Source: Melastoma dodecandrum
Lineage: Eukaryota; Streptophyta; Magnoliopsida; Myrtales; Melastomataceae
Direction of reading: 5' to 3'
Assembly: GCA_029817715.1 (NCBI GenBank)
Contig: JARUPY010000356.1
Coordinates: 2,079,001 to 2,143,000, forward strand
Length of the DNA stretch: 64,000 nucleotides
Part shown: in pieces, positions 34,321-47,350 of the stretch
Numbering within the stretch: the stretch's first letter is position 1
Layout of the letters: the number at the start of each line of letters is the position of its first letter
The notes under the pieces: model-generated
Databases searched by the model: none
Seen by the model: the letters and a program-made list of their open reading frames with translations, nothing else
Told to the model about the DNA's origin: nothing
Made by a program: the position numbers and the translations under genes

Positions 34321-35660
34321 CGACTTAGAAGAAATTTGGCCTCGACAGCTGCGGCTTGCCTCGACTTGTAAAATGTTGAACGGAACGAACTTAGTCATCT
34401 GGGTGAGATTTTCGCCTCGAACTGTGTCCCCGTACAGTTATCGTGTGTAAGCAATGTTCTTCCGTTTCAGACTCAAACATACCTTTGCCAATGCGTATGA
34501 TAAGACACTATAATATTTTTACGGCATTGTTTGGTTGGAGTTGGACGGCAAACGTGATTCGAAGCATCAAAGCGAATTTGTAAAAGATATTATTTATTTC
34601 GTTTGCTTTATGTCATTTTTGTTTTTTTTATAACTAAGAGATTCATTAACCGGTCGTAGAGTTTTGCCCGACTTAGACTCAGCTGTTTGTACAAGAAAAT
34701 TTGAGGCCTGAGCAAAGAGCCTAATATGTTTAGTCGCGTCGGTTTTCCCCTGAGTCGTTGTATCATGGAGGGGACACGTCGCTTGGATCAACCGTTACAT
34801 GACATTTAAGTCGAGTTGCTTCAATCCCCAGATTCAAGTTCATATGTCCATCAATGAGAAAAGCATGTAATACGTTTGAGGTTGAGATGGTCCTTTCAGC
34901 AACTCGTCGATGTCGAGATAGTCTTCTTAGTAGCTCGAATGAGATATTGTCCTAGTAAGACGTATTCGAGAGGATGCCCACGAGAGCCTATTTGAGGATC
35001 AAGATCGACATGAGCCCTTCAACAATCCTTCAACGGCTCGAGTTTGACATCAATCCAGCAAGATGTGTTTGAGAAGACACTTCTGAGTTCTGACAGTAAG
35101 AGCAGGCGCCTACCCAGAGATCAAGGACGAAATGATCCCTTTGACAACTCGAAATTGACATTCCTAGCACCCCACGATGACATGTTGTAGCGCAGTTTCC
35201 TGATGTCAATACAACTTCACCAGCAGTTTACCACGATCCTTTGGCAACTAGTATTAGGTTATTATAAATATGTCTTTTACTCTTCATTTAAGGGTATGCA
35301 CATTAACTCTCTCATCAATCACTTTTTGTCCCATGCCTCTCTCATTTTTCCACCATTTCTTTTCTCAGTATTTTTGTTCCTGTTTGTACAAGGATCATGG
35401 TCGTAAGTGTTTATGTTTTCAATGATTGAAATCTTTGTCGTCATCTTCTTGTGTTTCATGTCCTTAAATTTTACTGTCAACCACATTTAACACATATTCC
35501 CATACTCCGGTGAATGCTCTGGTTGCTCACGTTTTTTGTGTGCGAACACATTTTTGACGATTACAGTGAGAGACTTTAAGTTATTTTTAAGAAGTTAGTA
35601 GGATGATTAAGCATTTTACAAGGAATGCAGTACTAAAAAATGATTAGTGAAGGAATGAAT
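34321..35660. other. intergenic, no gene supported
   Basis: Two near-copies of 'cgacagctgcggcttgcctcgact' occur at 34305-34325 and 34343-34368, next to the reductase fragment. Otherwise nothing recognisable. Confidence 0.45.
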
Positions 35661-35661
35661 A

Positions 35662-36295
35662 GTGAACTCGAACAGAAAAATGATACCGAAGTTGAAAAAA
35701 ATGATGATGAGGGTAAAGCAAAACACTAGTAGTACGAGAGAACTTACCCAGGTTAACAAAGATTTTACTCAAGTTAACAAGGATTTAATTCAGGTAAATA
35801 AAGATTTAACTCAAGTGAGCAAATATCAAGAAAATGACTTAAGGATTATAATGCAAAATATTCAAGAAATTTCAGTTGAGTAGATCCCCTGATAGTGTCA
35901 ATGGAGATTCGCCTGGTCATGGTACTCGAAGAAATGATATCGTAGAAGGAAAATGGAAGGAGATTTTGGAAGGATTCTACAAGAAAATGGAGTCGAGTTC
36001 AAGGAGGTTAGTCATGGACGATCTCTACCTGATTCTTCTGCAGTTTTTGCAGGCTCTCGATTCGAGAATGGAGATCCAACAAACCCTGAGGATAGATAGA
36101 TACCAAACATATTCTTCTTCTCATCTCCAAAAACAAGAGTACCCTTCCTCTTTTTATAATTATACTTCATATAATGAATTTTATTTCTTTGATAGGTATA
36201 GGATATGCATGAAAATTTTTACACTCCGACCTAATCCAGTAGAACCAATCTTGTCGGTGGATGCCCGAGCTTGTTTGAATCGTATGATCGAGTAA
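35662..36295 (+). other. unidentified reading-frame remnant with heptad-like repeats
   Basis: A frame from 35662 to 35883 encodes four copies of a seven-residue repeat, TQVNKDF/TQVNKDL/IQVNKDL/TQVSKYQ, from 21-bp DNA repeats at 35748-35825. This would form a coiled coil. An overlapping frame (35876-36295) continues with a charged sequence without known motifs. It could be the decayed N-terminus of a transposon gag, but I cannot name the family. Confidence 0.35.
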
Positions 36296-38880
36296 ATAAT
36301 ACCGAACGTTGTTTGTCGAGAAGAAATGACTTTTGATCATGTGCCTTACCTTGCTTATATAGATTAAGAGCATCCCTATCCTTGAGGATATAAAGTGCAA
36401 GAGTTCACTCGACTCTCGGGAGAGGATGGGATGAGTCCAATTGAACGCATAACTCGATTACCCATCAAGGGGGAGAAATGACTGGCAAATTTTGTTAATT
36501 GAAGTAGCATTTTTGAGGTACACTCATCTCATTCCAAATTCAATCCCAGCCAGGAGAGAGATGCCGGCTTAGTTCATGACAGCTTTCCCAAAACTCGACT
36601 ATGTCTAAATGCGACATCAACCAGGTGAAACAGCAGACTTGTTGTTCTTAACAAAGTTTTGAATGGCGAGGTTGAAATGTAAAACTGTCGTTCCAGAAGA
36701 AGAATTAGTGGTCATTGCCCAAAAAACCACTCTCGAATGACTGTATCGAAGTCAACTTATGTCCTCGAGCACAATTAAGAAGGCGAGGTGTTCATTGTTA
36801 TCGAACAAATACTGAATAGAAAGGGTATTTTTGTCAAATTACCCATGGAGGGAAAACACAACAAATCTAATTCAATATAATCGCCCATTCCAATTACTCT
36901 CCTTGCAAGACCGTGGTTTGACATTTCGACGAGTTTTCATGCAGCCAACCACACGGCCCTGATCTCACACCGTGGGTAGTTCGCGAATAGGATTTGCAAG
37001 CCAACCCTCGGCGAGCTATAGGCGATGCATCTTCAAGGGATGTGCCCGAGGATACCATTGGTAGAAATCCAAACACCCATAATAGCTTTGACAACACATA
37101 GCACGGGAGTATCCTATGAGGGCGACTGTTGATGTCGGACAAGTTCCTCATGCATTCATCGCAACCATTTATGTGAAATGTTTTATTGTGAAATTTTTAC
37201 ATTTGATTCTTAAAACAAAATATAATAGTGTCGTTGGAGTTATTTTTGAGATATTATATTGAAGAATTAAAGTTTAGAGATGTAATTGTTGTTAGGCAGC
37301 ATCATTTGCGGCCGCCGGAGTTTTCTAAGTGGATCCATCATTCTTTATCCTCAGTCATATTCACCATCAATATTAAAAATTAGACAGGTTGAATACGAAA
37401 CGAAAGTAGATGACTTGGGTGGATATATTTATGATACTTACTAACTTGAATTAATGTTTTGATGATGATAAATTTTTTTTTTGTGGCATCCTAACAAATA
37501 GAGAATTATGTGTCGTGTGGATTGTGAAATTTTAGTAATAATGTCGAAGGAAATCCTTCGCATTTTTTGTAAAAGTTACAAAATAAAACTTTTCTATTTA
37601 GTATAATCCTAGGAAGCTATAATTTTTTTTGTTCTTGCTAATAAAATCTAAACAAATCTTTTATCTTTAATTTTTGGATTTGACATAACTAATTATATAT
37701 ATTTTAGTTTCACTAAATTTATCGTGTTCATTTTTTTAAATAACTGGTATCAATCTCTAAATATTTAGATAATCTTTGATTAAAGTTAGAAATTTGAAAG
37801 TAAATATAAATTTGTATTTCCATAATATTTTCTTTATTTTTACCATATGATATTTGCTACAGGACAACTTAACTTTTTTTTTTCAAAATTACTTTTTCTT
37901 GAATAATAAAAAATATATGTACCAAATTAAAAATAAAATATTTATCCTACCTAAATTTCTTTAAAAATGTCAGTTGAGCAATTTTGTTTTTCTTCCTTAC
38001 AAATTATTTGATAAAAGGTATGAAATAATTGCACTTACAATAAATATACGTCTAGTTGGACAGTAAGTTGCAAATGATATAATTAGTCACTTTCTAGAAG
38101 AAACAAAAACAACAGTAAATTACAAAAATATTTGTCCGAATATTCTAATTTATTCAAGTCACAAAACTTTAAATATCTGGTGGTAAATTCACAAATGCTG
38201 AGATTTGTATTATCAAAGAAAGAAATTACCTTACAAAAACATTTCTAAATTTTAGTAAATTCATGGAACTCGACAAAGAACAAATGAAATTACATGTTCT
38301 GAAGGACATATACTTTCATTTCCAAAATGTGTGTGGTTTTATTAACAAAGATCTTTCAAAAAATTTACGACAACAATCTATTAGTTTAACAAAATCACAT
38401 CAGCCTATAGACTAGTTTTAATTTTCTTTTCTTTGGATGAGTGAGATTTTCACAATAGTAACCACCCTTGAGAAAAACATGAACTGTGTATCTCAAAAAC
38501 ATAACTGTAAGTTTGCATTTTTCCAGACTTTCGCCGAAAAATTTTTAAAAATATTTTCCATTTTATAACAGCGGTTGTCATTTTTATGTTCTAGAAAATG
38601 ATGTTCTTTTATGCTGTATTTCTTTAAACAAGTACACAAACTTCAAATGGAATTGGTGGGACAGACAGGTAGAATAACAGAAGGTCCGAACAAGAAGCTG
38701 GGGAATATATCGGGTTTGGGAGATTGTTAGTTATTTTTTGCAGATTTATTAGGGTTTTCCTTTTTCATTTCTTCAGCTAAATATTTGGAGATTAAGGCGG
38801 CCGCGAAAATCTTCTGGCCATGTTTCGAAAACAATAACAGATACGCTCCCTTTGTTACTGAAGTTGTTTGGGCAATTTCG
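36296..38880. other. AT-rich intergenic sequence
   Basis: No gene supported. From about 37440 to 38700 the sequence is strongly AT-rich with many A and T runs, as in plant intergenic or matrix-attachment-type DNA. Nothing else was recognised. Confidence 0.5.
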
Positions 38881-38881
38881 C

Positions 38882-38890
38882 TTTATAAAA
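38882..38890 (+). promoter_or_regulatory. candidate TATA box of the polygalacturonase fragment
   Basis: TTTATAAAA lies about 140 bases upstream of the ATG at 39028, in a plausible promoter position. Confidence 0.4.
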
Positions 38891-39027
38891 GACAATGGCA
38901 CGAGAGGTTGAAGTCAACATCTCACGGAGTCGAGGAGGAGGGCGAGAGGAAGCCACGAGATTGTTCTTGTGATACGGGGTGTTACGGAAACTAGAGCTTA
39001 AGACATTGTCGCAGAATCCTAAAGGCA

Positions 39028-39971
39028 ATGGAGATCGCCACAAGAACAAGGAGTTCGGACCTCGTCATTAACTTGTTGGAGTTGGGTTTGATTTTTCTGG
39101 CCTGCCTGGTCAGAGGAGGTGAATGTCGCCAACTTGTGTTTGGGGATATGACCGGCCAGCGCAGCCTTGTTTTTGTCGGGGCCGGTGGTCCCATTGCCGG
39201 TGGTCCCATTCCTGCCATTCCCAACGAAGGTGACACTGAATCCACTGATCAGGATCTGGCTTCCAATACCCCGCCTCCCGTAAATGGAGTTTTTGATGTC
39301 ACCCAATATGGTGCCAAGGCCGACGAAGAGACTGATAATGCATTGGTATAGTTCTGGTTTAACCCTAAAGCAAAGTTACCATGCCTCATCAAAGGATCAT
39401 CATGCTTACGCGTGTGTTGCCTGCAGGCTTTCATAAGGACGTGGGATGCACATTGCAAGTCCGGGGAGCCGGCCAAGATGTTGATCCCATCAGGGACATA
39501 TGTTGCAGGTCCGGTTGTTTTCCAAGGACCTTGTAACAATGGCGTGCCAATGGAGATCGAAATCCAAGGAACCATTAAATCATACAGCGATATCAGTGCA
39601 TACACATCCGACGACTGGTTTGGCTTCGAGTCGATTGATGGTCTAAATGTCAAGGGTGGAGTCTTCGATGGGCAAGGCCAGAATTTCTGGGGATACGCGG
39701 GCTGCAATCCGAGGAAGCCATGCCAGCACCTCCCGATGGTAAGCTCCCTTCTTTCCTGTTTTCTGGTTGAAACCATCGGCTAAATTTACGTAGAGACACG
39801 GTGGAATAAAATTGTTTGGCAAACCTCTGCCTGCAGTCGCTGAAATTCAGCAAAGTAAAGAACATTTACGTCGAAGGCTTGACGTCTGTGAACAGCATGG
39901 GATTTCACTTCGGGTTGTTGGGTTGCCATAACTTCACTGGCTACAAGCTCAACATTAGCGCTCCCAGCGAA
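39028..39971 (+). pseudogene. 5' fragment of a polygalacturonase (GH28) gene
   Basis: Three exons can be read. Exon 1, 39028-39345: N-terminal hydrophobic segment LLELGLIFLACLVRGG, then FDVTQYGAKADEETDNAL. Exon 2, 39427-39738: AFIRTWDAHC, MLIPSGTYVAGPVVFQGPC, IKSYSD, GGVFDGQGQNFWGYAGC. Exon 3 from 39837: SLKFSKVKNIYVEGLTSVNS, HFGLLGCHNFTGYKLNISAPSE. Introns have GT-AG ends (GTATAG...CTGCAG; GTAAGC...CTGCAG) and phases agree. The protein is a secreted pectin-degrading right-handed beta-helix type, closest in style to exopolygalacturonases. Homology stops at about 39971, before the NTDGI, DD, GHG and RIK catalytic blocks, so about 55 percent of the domain is missing. The downstream sequence is AT-rich, then transposon-derived. 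Confidence 0.85.
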
Positions 39972-40430
39972 TGTTTTTATCAAGTACTAAAACTTTAATA
40001 AATATTTCATTTTTCCACACATGTCATAAAAAAATATTTTCTAATCTAACGTTTAAAAATCAAACCTGGTAATTTTTAAAAATTTTGTGACTTGAGGTTT
40101 ACTTAATGTGAAGAATTTTTAAGGCAGAATTAAAACCCATACTCAAAGTTAATTATTTTATTTTATTATTTTTTGTCATCCCTTTTTAGTAAAAAGAGAA
40201 CTTACCAATAGTTTCCTAAACATTTCATTCCTAAAAAGATTCAAGGTAAGAAAAAGAGAATTAGTTCGTAAAATTATTCAAAATTTCTAGAATAATATTA
40301 ACTCAATGTTAAGATCGAGTTCAATAAAACAAATTAAAAAATTCAAACATCGAGTTTCTTCATTTTTTAAATGGTTGCTACGGTAAGTTCAGAAGAAATA
40401 TGAGTTCCGATTTACCAAAGACATCCTTCA

Positions 40431-41327
40431 TGTTGGATCTTTTGTGTACACTAAGAGGGGGATGAATTAGTATTTATCACTTTTTTGCCCTTCCTCAATG
40501 TAAGCGGAAGCGTACTGTATCACCGCAATGCATTTTTCAGAATGAGATCTACTTCGCTGTAACCGTTACGATTTGATCGAGTAGGTTTTCGGACGAGTGT
40601 TGCGCGATCGTAATGGACACAATAATTTATAGTAGTTCGGCCATAATCGACCAACATCCACTTTCCATCGTAGAGGTGATTCCACTATATAATATAATGG
40701 GTACAAAGAGCCCTTGTACTAGGCGTTCAGTTTCTCACAAAGTGAGATTTAGAATCCTTAAAAGGAGATCACTCTTGGGCAACGGTCAGCTCCTCACACA
40801 GTGGACGTCTTCTCGTTTCCAGCATAATGATGCTCACGCTCAGCAGTTGGTAGCTCAACGGATTCCACAAAGCACGTTGTCACTCAAGTGCAAGCATGTC
40901 TATTAAAGCACACAGACAATGTTATGTTAGAGTATAAATCCTCACAAGTGATTCCCTACAGTGAAGAATGACTTCTCTGAGTGCAGACCGTTTCTGTTTT
41001 ACAGTAGAGGAACGTTCCAGCGCTTAATATCTCAGTAGAGGATTTCCACACAGCTTAGTCTCTTCTCAAGATGAGCCTGTAAGTACTCAAGAGACAACCA
41101 CAAATATAACCACTTAGTTCACAAAGAAATCAGAACAGAGATTGGTTCCTCACTCAGTAGAACCTCACTTCTCACTCAGCGAAGTCTCGGTATCCGTCCT
41201 ACACTCAGGTCGAACGTGCACGGTTACCACAGCCGTGACTTACTACACAGCACACCCAGTGCGTACGGTGGAAAACCTGTTCTACTGTCCCTCAGGTGGT
41301 CGAGGCTTCTGCACAGCAAGAATTTGA
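40431..41327 (+). repeat. probable Copia-type LTR or LTR fragment
   Basis: Starts TGTTGGATCTTTTGTG, followed by 'cactaagagggggatgaattag'. Further on it has 'tttatagtagttcggccataatcgacc', a vocabulary I know from plant Copia (SIRE-like) LTRs. Orientation appears forward, opposite to the adjoining Copia, so it may be an independent solo LTR inserted in the end of that element. The right end is placed where the minus-strand ORF resumes. No target duplication was identified. Confidence 0.4.
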
Positions 41328-42030
41328 TTAATCTCAGCCATAGAAACATACTGATCAATCTCCGGCAGGAAAACATCAGAATCTCTAGCAAGCTTTTGCT
41401 TTTTAGCTCCATCAGGACCAGATTTCGGAGTACCTGGTAAGGAGCGTTTTCCTCTAGTGCGAGAAGCAACCCCCGTGACAGGAGCATGCGGTTTCTGTCA
41501 GAAATGGACATCAGTCACTTCAATCTCATCCCCAGCATCCTCAGGAGATCCTTCTCCTCAGGCAAGTCTGTCTCCTCATCTTGAGACACATCCTTATTGC
41601 CTGAAGTTTGGTCAACCTCAGAAGTGGCATACACCTTAGTGGGTGTAGAGTCCTCCTTTTCAGGGGTTTCTTGGATTTCCTCCATAGGGTTCCCAGATTT
41701 TACGATATCAGGGAGAGTTTCCTCAGCCACTACTTTCCCAGCCTTGACATGTGCGGCAACATCAGCCTTGGCCGGAGCGATTTTAGTAGTAGTACTGACC
41801 TCGACGCCAGCGGAGGGCCCTTTGGAGACTTTGACAGAAGTTGCCTTAGCCTTCCCAGCAGAGCCGGTCTTAGTTGGTGCCGGAGCAATCACAGATTGCA
41901 TGGGCGTCTCCCCCTCAGAAACAGGGGGTTGTTACTCAAAATGAGAAACCTTTGAAGTAGCGGCCACAGCCTTGGACCGTCGTTTGGGGGTTGCCTTTCC
42001 CTTCGCGGGCGTTGCTGATTTTGGTGCCAT
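41328..42030 (-). pseudogene. post-pol ORF of the minus-strand Copia, N-terminal part
   Basis: Begins MAPKSATPAKGKATPKRRSK at 42030, about 260 bases after the end of pol. An in-frame TAA at 41934-41932 follows codon 32. The frame goes on with a low-complexity Thr/Lys/Pro-rich stretch, then shifts near 41515 and continues PDGAKKQKLARDSDVFLPEI, DQYVSMAEINQIL. This N-terminus matches the layout of the ORF at 344-2105 (MAPK start, basic disordered segment, then LDSF..V..LVSKKEIKTVL). The core with REFYANV is missing because homology stops at about 41328, next to LTR-like sequence. Confidence 0.6.
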
Positions 42031-42287
42031 GGGTGATGATAAGAGGTTGAGAGAGTTTTTAGGGTTTTGGAAGAGAGAATGGGTAAGAAAACGAAGAGAG
42101 GGATTTCGGTTTGTGGTAAAAACGAAAATAAAGAGGAGAGATTAATATAAATTTGGAAGTTGATTTTTAAGATTTGGAAAGTGGAGAACGTGATTTAAGT
42201 GGAAGGAATAAAAATAAATCACCCATTTTTGGCAACAAATAATTCTCTACCTAGAGAGATGATAAGATTCACGTTTGAATTTTATTC

Positions 42288-44421
42288 TAGGCGTTAGGAT
42301 TGCAAATTCCTAACTCATTTCGTAAATAAATAAACCTCTCTTTATCGAGTGGTAGCATGTTGTTGCTCAGTATTAATATACTGAATATCAACTTTTCCGC
42401 TTTGCACATTGTCACGTAGAAAATGGTGTCTCAACTCAATATGCTTATATCTTGAGTGATAGACAAGATTTCGTGACAAATTAATTGCACTTGTGTTGTC
42501 ACACTTTATTGGAATACTATCAAAATGAAGATCATAATCTTCAAGTTGTTGTCGCATCCAAAATAATTGAGCACAACAACTAGCTGTTGCGACATATTCA
42601 GCCTCTGCTGTAGATAAAGCAACTGATGTCTACTTTTTAGAGAACTAGGAAATCAACATATTTCCTAATAATTAATAAGTACCCGATGTGCGTTTTCTAT
42701 CAATGCGACATCCAGCATAGTCAGCGTCTAAATATCTTACAGGATCCAGCAATGATCCTCTGGGATACCATAGACCTAAGCTAATAGTTCCTGCGAGGTA
42801 TCGAAAGATCCTCTTAACTGCAACAAGATGTGACTCTTTTGGAGCAGACTGATATCTAGCACATAAGCACACGCTAAACATGATATCGGGTCTTGAAGCA
42901 GTAAGATAGAGTAATGACCTTATCATGCTTCTATATAGTTTGGAATCAACTTCCTTTCCATCCTCATCTTTATCGACTTTGGTATTACTACCAATAGGAG
43001 TGGACAAAGATTTAGCATTCTCAAGATCAAATTTCTTGAGCAACTGTTTGCTATATTTTACTTGATGGATAAAAATTTCATCTTCAGTTTGTTTAATTTG
43101 GAGTCCAAGAAAGAAGGTTAATTCTCCCATGAGACTCATTTCAAATTCTCCTTTCATTAGATTAGAGAATTCGGTACATAGTTTTTCATTAGTTGAACCA
43201 AATATAATGTCGTCAACATATATTTAAGCGACAAAAATATCAGCATCCTGTTTCTTAAGAAACAAGATTGTATCTATTTTTCCTTGCTTATAGCCTTTCT
43301 CAATGAGAAAAGAACTAAGCTTTTCATACCATGCTCTTGGTGCTTGCTTAAGGCCAAGGCTTTAGAGAGCTTATGAACATGATTACGATGTTTTGAATCG
43401 GTGAATCTAGAAAGTTGTTCAACATACACTTTCTCTTTTAGATCACTATTAAGGAATGCGTTTTTCACATCCATTTGAAATAATTTGAAGTCATTATAGC
43501 AAGCATACGCTAAGAGTAGACGTATTGCCTCAAGAGGTGCCACAGAAGAAAGCGTCTCATCATAATCGATACCCTCTTCTTGAGAGTAACCTTTAGCTAC
43601 AAGTCTAGCATTATTTCTCACAACATTTCCAGACTCATCGAGTTTATTACGATAAACCCATTTTGTTCTAATGATGGAACGATCGTTTGGTCTAGGCACA
43701 AGATCCCAAACTTTGTTTCTTTCAAAGTGGTTTAGTTCCTCTTGCATAACAAGAATTCAATTTGCGTCATCAAGCGCATCATCGATGCCTTGAGGTTCCT
43801 TTTGAGAGATAAAAGCAGAGTGTTCACAGAACAGATTTGCTATATTTCGAGTTCGCACTCCAGTGTGCAAGGATCATATGACTTGGTCAATAGGTTGTCT
43901 TTTCTTATGTAAGGAGGGAACACGGTCCCTTATTTGTTCATCCCGTGAGACATTAGAATTATTTTCTACTGTAGGAATATCTTGTCTTTCTGCCACAGAA
44001 TTTTCATTTGGAGCACTTTCAGCAGGCGTCTGCTGTAATTCTCCAATTGGTTCTGTGTTTGAGGATCCTGATGCTTTTTTCAACAACATCTTCTTCCACA
44101 GTTAGAGAATCATCAATTTTAACATTGATTGATTCTTCAACAACAAGTGTTCTCTTATTGAAAACTCTATATGCTTTGCTGGTGAGAGAATATCCTAAGA
44201 AAATACCCTCATCAGAACAAGCATCAAATTTTATGACACCATCTCTTATGGGTCTTAGAATATAGCATTTACTTCCAAATAGATGGAAGTATGAGGTATT
44301 TGGCTTTCTCCCTCTATATAATTCATAAGTTTTGCCTATAGAATGCCTTAAGAACACTCGGTTTGAGATGTAACAGGTCGTGCTTATAGCTTCAGCCCAG
44401 AGGTTCTTAGCTACCTCATTT
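42288..44421 (-). pseudogene. Copia pol, C-terminal half (integrase end, RT, RNase H)
   Basis: From high to low coordinates: ENEVAKNLWAEAISTTCYISNRV and LYRGRKPNTSYFHLFGSKCY (integrase C-terminal part); acidic linker; RT block NKVWDLVPRPNDRSIIRTKWVYRNK, GYSQEEGIDYDETLSSVAPLEAIR, QMDVKNAFLNSDL. YVDD is intact at 43209-43220 but preceded by a stop. Then FLGLQIKQ, LYRSMIRSLLYLTASRPDIMFSV; RNase H DADYAGCRIDRKRTSGTY, stop, ALSTAEAEYVA, KHIELRHHFLRD, and a tail LDKERFIYLRNELGICNPNA ending near 42288. Multiple stops and shifts. Typical of SIRE/Copia pol. Confidence 0.9.
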
Positions 44422-44426
44422 TCCAG

Positions 44427-46198
44427 TGTAATCCTTCAAATTTGGTCAAAAATAATAATAATAAGATTGCGATTTAATTTCTTTAATTCAATCCTTTGCA
44501 TAATCATCGTTAGCTGATTTCCTTTTTGAACATGCCTTATCGTATTCCTCATCAGACAATCTTACAATTAAAAAAAGAAATCAATCCCATCCCCTAAATT
44601 CCCCAATCAGATATCCATTCACTCAAGGAAAGCAACCGCAGATTTTTGGGATGAATTGGGGGAATCGTGATCATCAATCTTCTACCCCTCAACCCCCCAA
44701 AAAAAAATCAATTATATAGGGACATCACAGACACACCAGGAAGATAGGCTCCCACTTTCAGAGAGAGACGCTCCCACTTTCAGACACAGAGATGCTCTTG
44801 CCATCAGACGTTCTTTTCCCCTTACATCTAACGACTCCAAGGTAGGTCCAGCAACCAAAGCTTGAAGGAACCCCCATCATCAACTTGAACCCAACCAGCA
44901 GCCCGGCTTTCTTTCTCCAAGCGGCCGCAAGTGGCCAAAGCTCCTGCAGCAACGGTTCACCAGTCGCCACGGACATTAGTGAAGCCCAGACCAGCGGCAA
45001 TGACAAATCCCAAGCCTAGCCGTTCCCACTCTACAACGTCAATTAATACCAAAGCCGGAAACTTCTCGCGGCTGCACATTAGCACCGCGAGAAGTCGTTT
45101 TATATTCTGATGGACTTACCTACTTGTGCAGAACGAAAAGAAACAGGTACTGGATGACGCAACCCCCATCCGGCGGTGAACCCGTCTTATCCCGAACGTT
45201 TCTCAATCCAGCGACGCCGTCTTCCAGTCTCGGATCCGCCTTCCGTCCGGCCATCAACTTCTTCTCGTCGCTGCCACCATCTGCCTCAGCGCCAATCCGA
45301 AAAAAAGAGAGCGTTCCTTAACCAAGGAGAAATCAGGTGGTGCATTTTCCCGCGTATGAATTTAGTTTGATTTATTTATTTTATTTTTGTCTATCTCATT
45401 ATTACTATCTGATTATTATTATTATTATTAAATTAAATTTTTTAAATGGCAACCGTGAAATTCACATTCTGTTTATTTGTTTTACCTTAGCATAAAAATT
45501 GAATATCTTTTCTCTTCATTTTTATTTTATTATTATCATTATCCGTTTTATCTAAAATCTTTAAGATTTTTTTTAGCATAAAGTTTCATTTTTTAATTGC
45601 AAAGCATTTTTCATTAAAAAACGGAATATTAATTATTATTATTATTTTTTATTTTTTTTTTTAAAATTTCTTTAAATCATTTGGTTTTAATTATCAATTA
45701 ATTCATTTAAAAAAACATTAATTCATTTTTTTGTCAATCCCTCATTCTCTTGTGATATCATAAATAATTTAATTTTTTAATAAAATTCGATGATGTCATA
45801 CAAAAACATTCATACGGATTAATTATAACTGTTTGAATATTCTAAGCAAATTCTCGTTTTTTTTATTATATAAAAAAATCACCAACAATTTCAAGGATTT
45901 GACGAAGCGACCACGAAGACAAAGCTCAAAGACTGGAGGCGCGCGGAAAACAAATCGTGGTGGATGCACGTCTCAAAAGCGGCCCCAACCGATGGTGCCT
46001 TAGCCGATGACATGCCATCCCGGCTGGCCTCAGGTATATGAGGAAGGTGCGGGCTTCCCGTTTTTCTTTATTTCCACGTGTAACGGGTCGTGGGCCCAAT
46101 CGCATAGGCCCACGATCACCACCCTTCCCCTCCCTTTAATCTACATAATTGTCTGTGCCTGTCCGCATGCCTTAGGCCCATAGGTTTATTGTCGCATG
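44427..46198 (+). mobile_element. LTR-like insertion in the Copia, left part
   Basis: The outer insertion starts TGTAATCC at 44427 and ends GCGTACA at 55013. It is flanked by the 5-bp duplication TCCAG (44422-44426 and 55014-55018) and interrupts Copia integrase. Excluding the Tat element inside it, it is about 2.25 kb with TG...CA ends, and I see no internal coding region. That fits a solo LTR, with an AATAAA-type signal near its right end. Orientation cannot be proven. Several short frames at 44758-45321 have no recognisable domain. 45360-45880 is extremely AT-rich. Confidence 0.65.
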
Positions 46199-47350
46199 AG
46201 ATCGTGTAGGAAACGGATCACGTCGAAAATATTTGGCAATAAGACTCACAGGGATTTTATAGACGTGGTCGTCAGTAAGTAATTGAAGAATTTGATTGAA
46301 TGCAAACAGTTTTTACAAGAAGTAAAGAACGCTTACAGCCATAAAAGTAAAATAAGGACGGAAAGTCGTAGACAAGCTACAGTACTCCGTAGGCTTAGAA
46401 CGTCGTCGCGGACTTGACGGTGGAACACTGCAGGCTGGCGCTCCTCTGGTGGCAGGACTTAGCTGTTGAGCTTGATGGACTGAGTACGGTCAGGTGCTGA
46501 GGCGGACGTGAACGTCAAGGCTGTAGCAGTCTGCATTGGCGGCAGTGTCGAAGGCGTAGATGCGTATCGGGACTACGGGGCTCGTCCTGGCGTTGAAGTC
46601 GAGGGCGGAGGATTGTTACCAGAGCTACGGTTGCTCACTCTGATGGTGGAAGTGAAGGCGGAGGGTTGTTATCACAGCTACAGTTGCTCACTCTGATGGT
46701 AGAGGTGAGGCGGAAGGTTTGTTATCAGGGCTACGGTTATTCACTCTGATGGTGGAAGTGAAGACCAATGAAACCTTAAGGGTCTCTCCCACGTCGGGGA
46801 ATCCTAACAACTACGCTAAGGGGTGACGAGCAAGATAAGTTTCTGTTGGCTTATTTGATCGTGATTTTCTCTGACGGAGATCTCCTCCCTTTTATACTTG
46901 GTCTGTTACGACCATCTTAAGATCTTCCAGACCCAACTCACCCTTAGAATCTCGGAGCTAACTGATTCCCACTCACTTAAACGTGGATCAGCTCCTCTGA
47001 CTTCGGGTTTAATTGATTATCTTTAAGACGTGCGCTAGTGTCATGCGTAGGTAGCAAGTTCCAATTGTCTCGGGGCCGTTGAACCGTTTTCTTTTGACAC
47101 GTGTCTCTTGCAGGCGTAGGCCCGTAGACTTCGTGTTTCAAGCGCAAGCCTGTAGAATTTAAGTTCAGCTGCAAGCCTGTAGACCTGGTGTCGCAGGCGC
47201 AGGCCCTTGATTATAAGGTTACTATATTACCTCTGTATGCTTCTCTTCGCAGGCACAGGGCTAGTATATGGCTATAGACTTTCGTGGGCTTTGTCAAAAT
47301 TAGGCCAAAGATTGGCCTGAGATTACCAGCACGTTAATCGCGTGTCAACA
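46199..47350 (-). repeat. 3' LTR of the Tat-like element
   Basis: About 1152 bp. Its first base pair is mutated (AG for TG) when aligned to the other LTR. It contains three imperfect 52-bp repeats ('ttgttaccagagctacggttgctcactctgatggtgga') at about 46610-46755, also present in the other LTR. Confidence 0.85.

Noticed and set aside
44758..45370. Small genes in the LTR-like insertion
   Set aside because: Short Ser/Pro-rich frames in both directions, without domains or clear start context.
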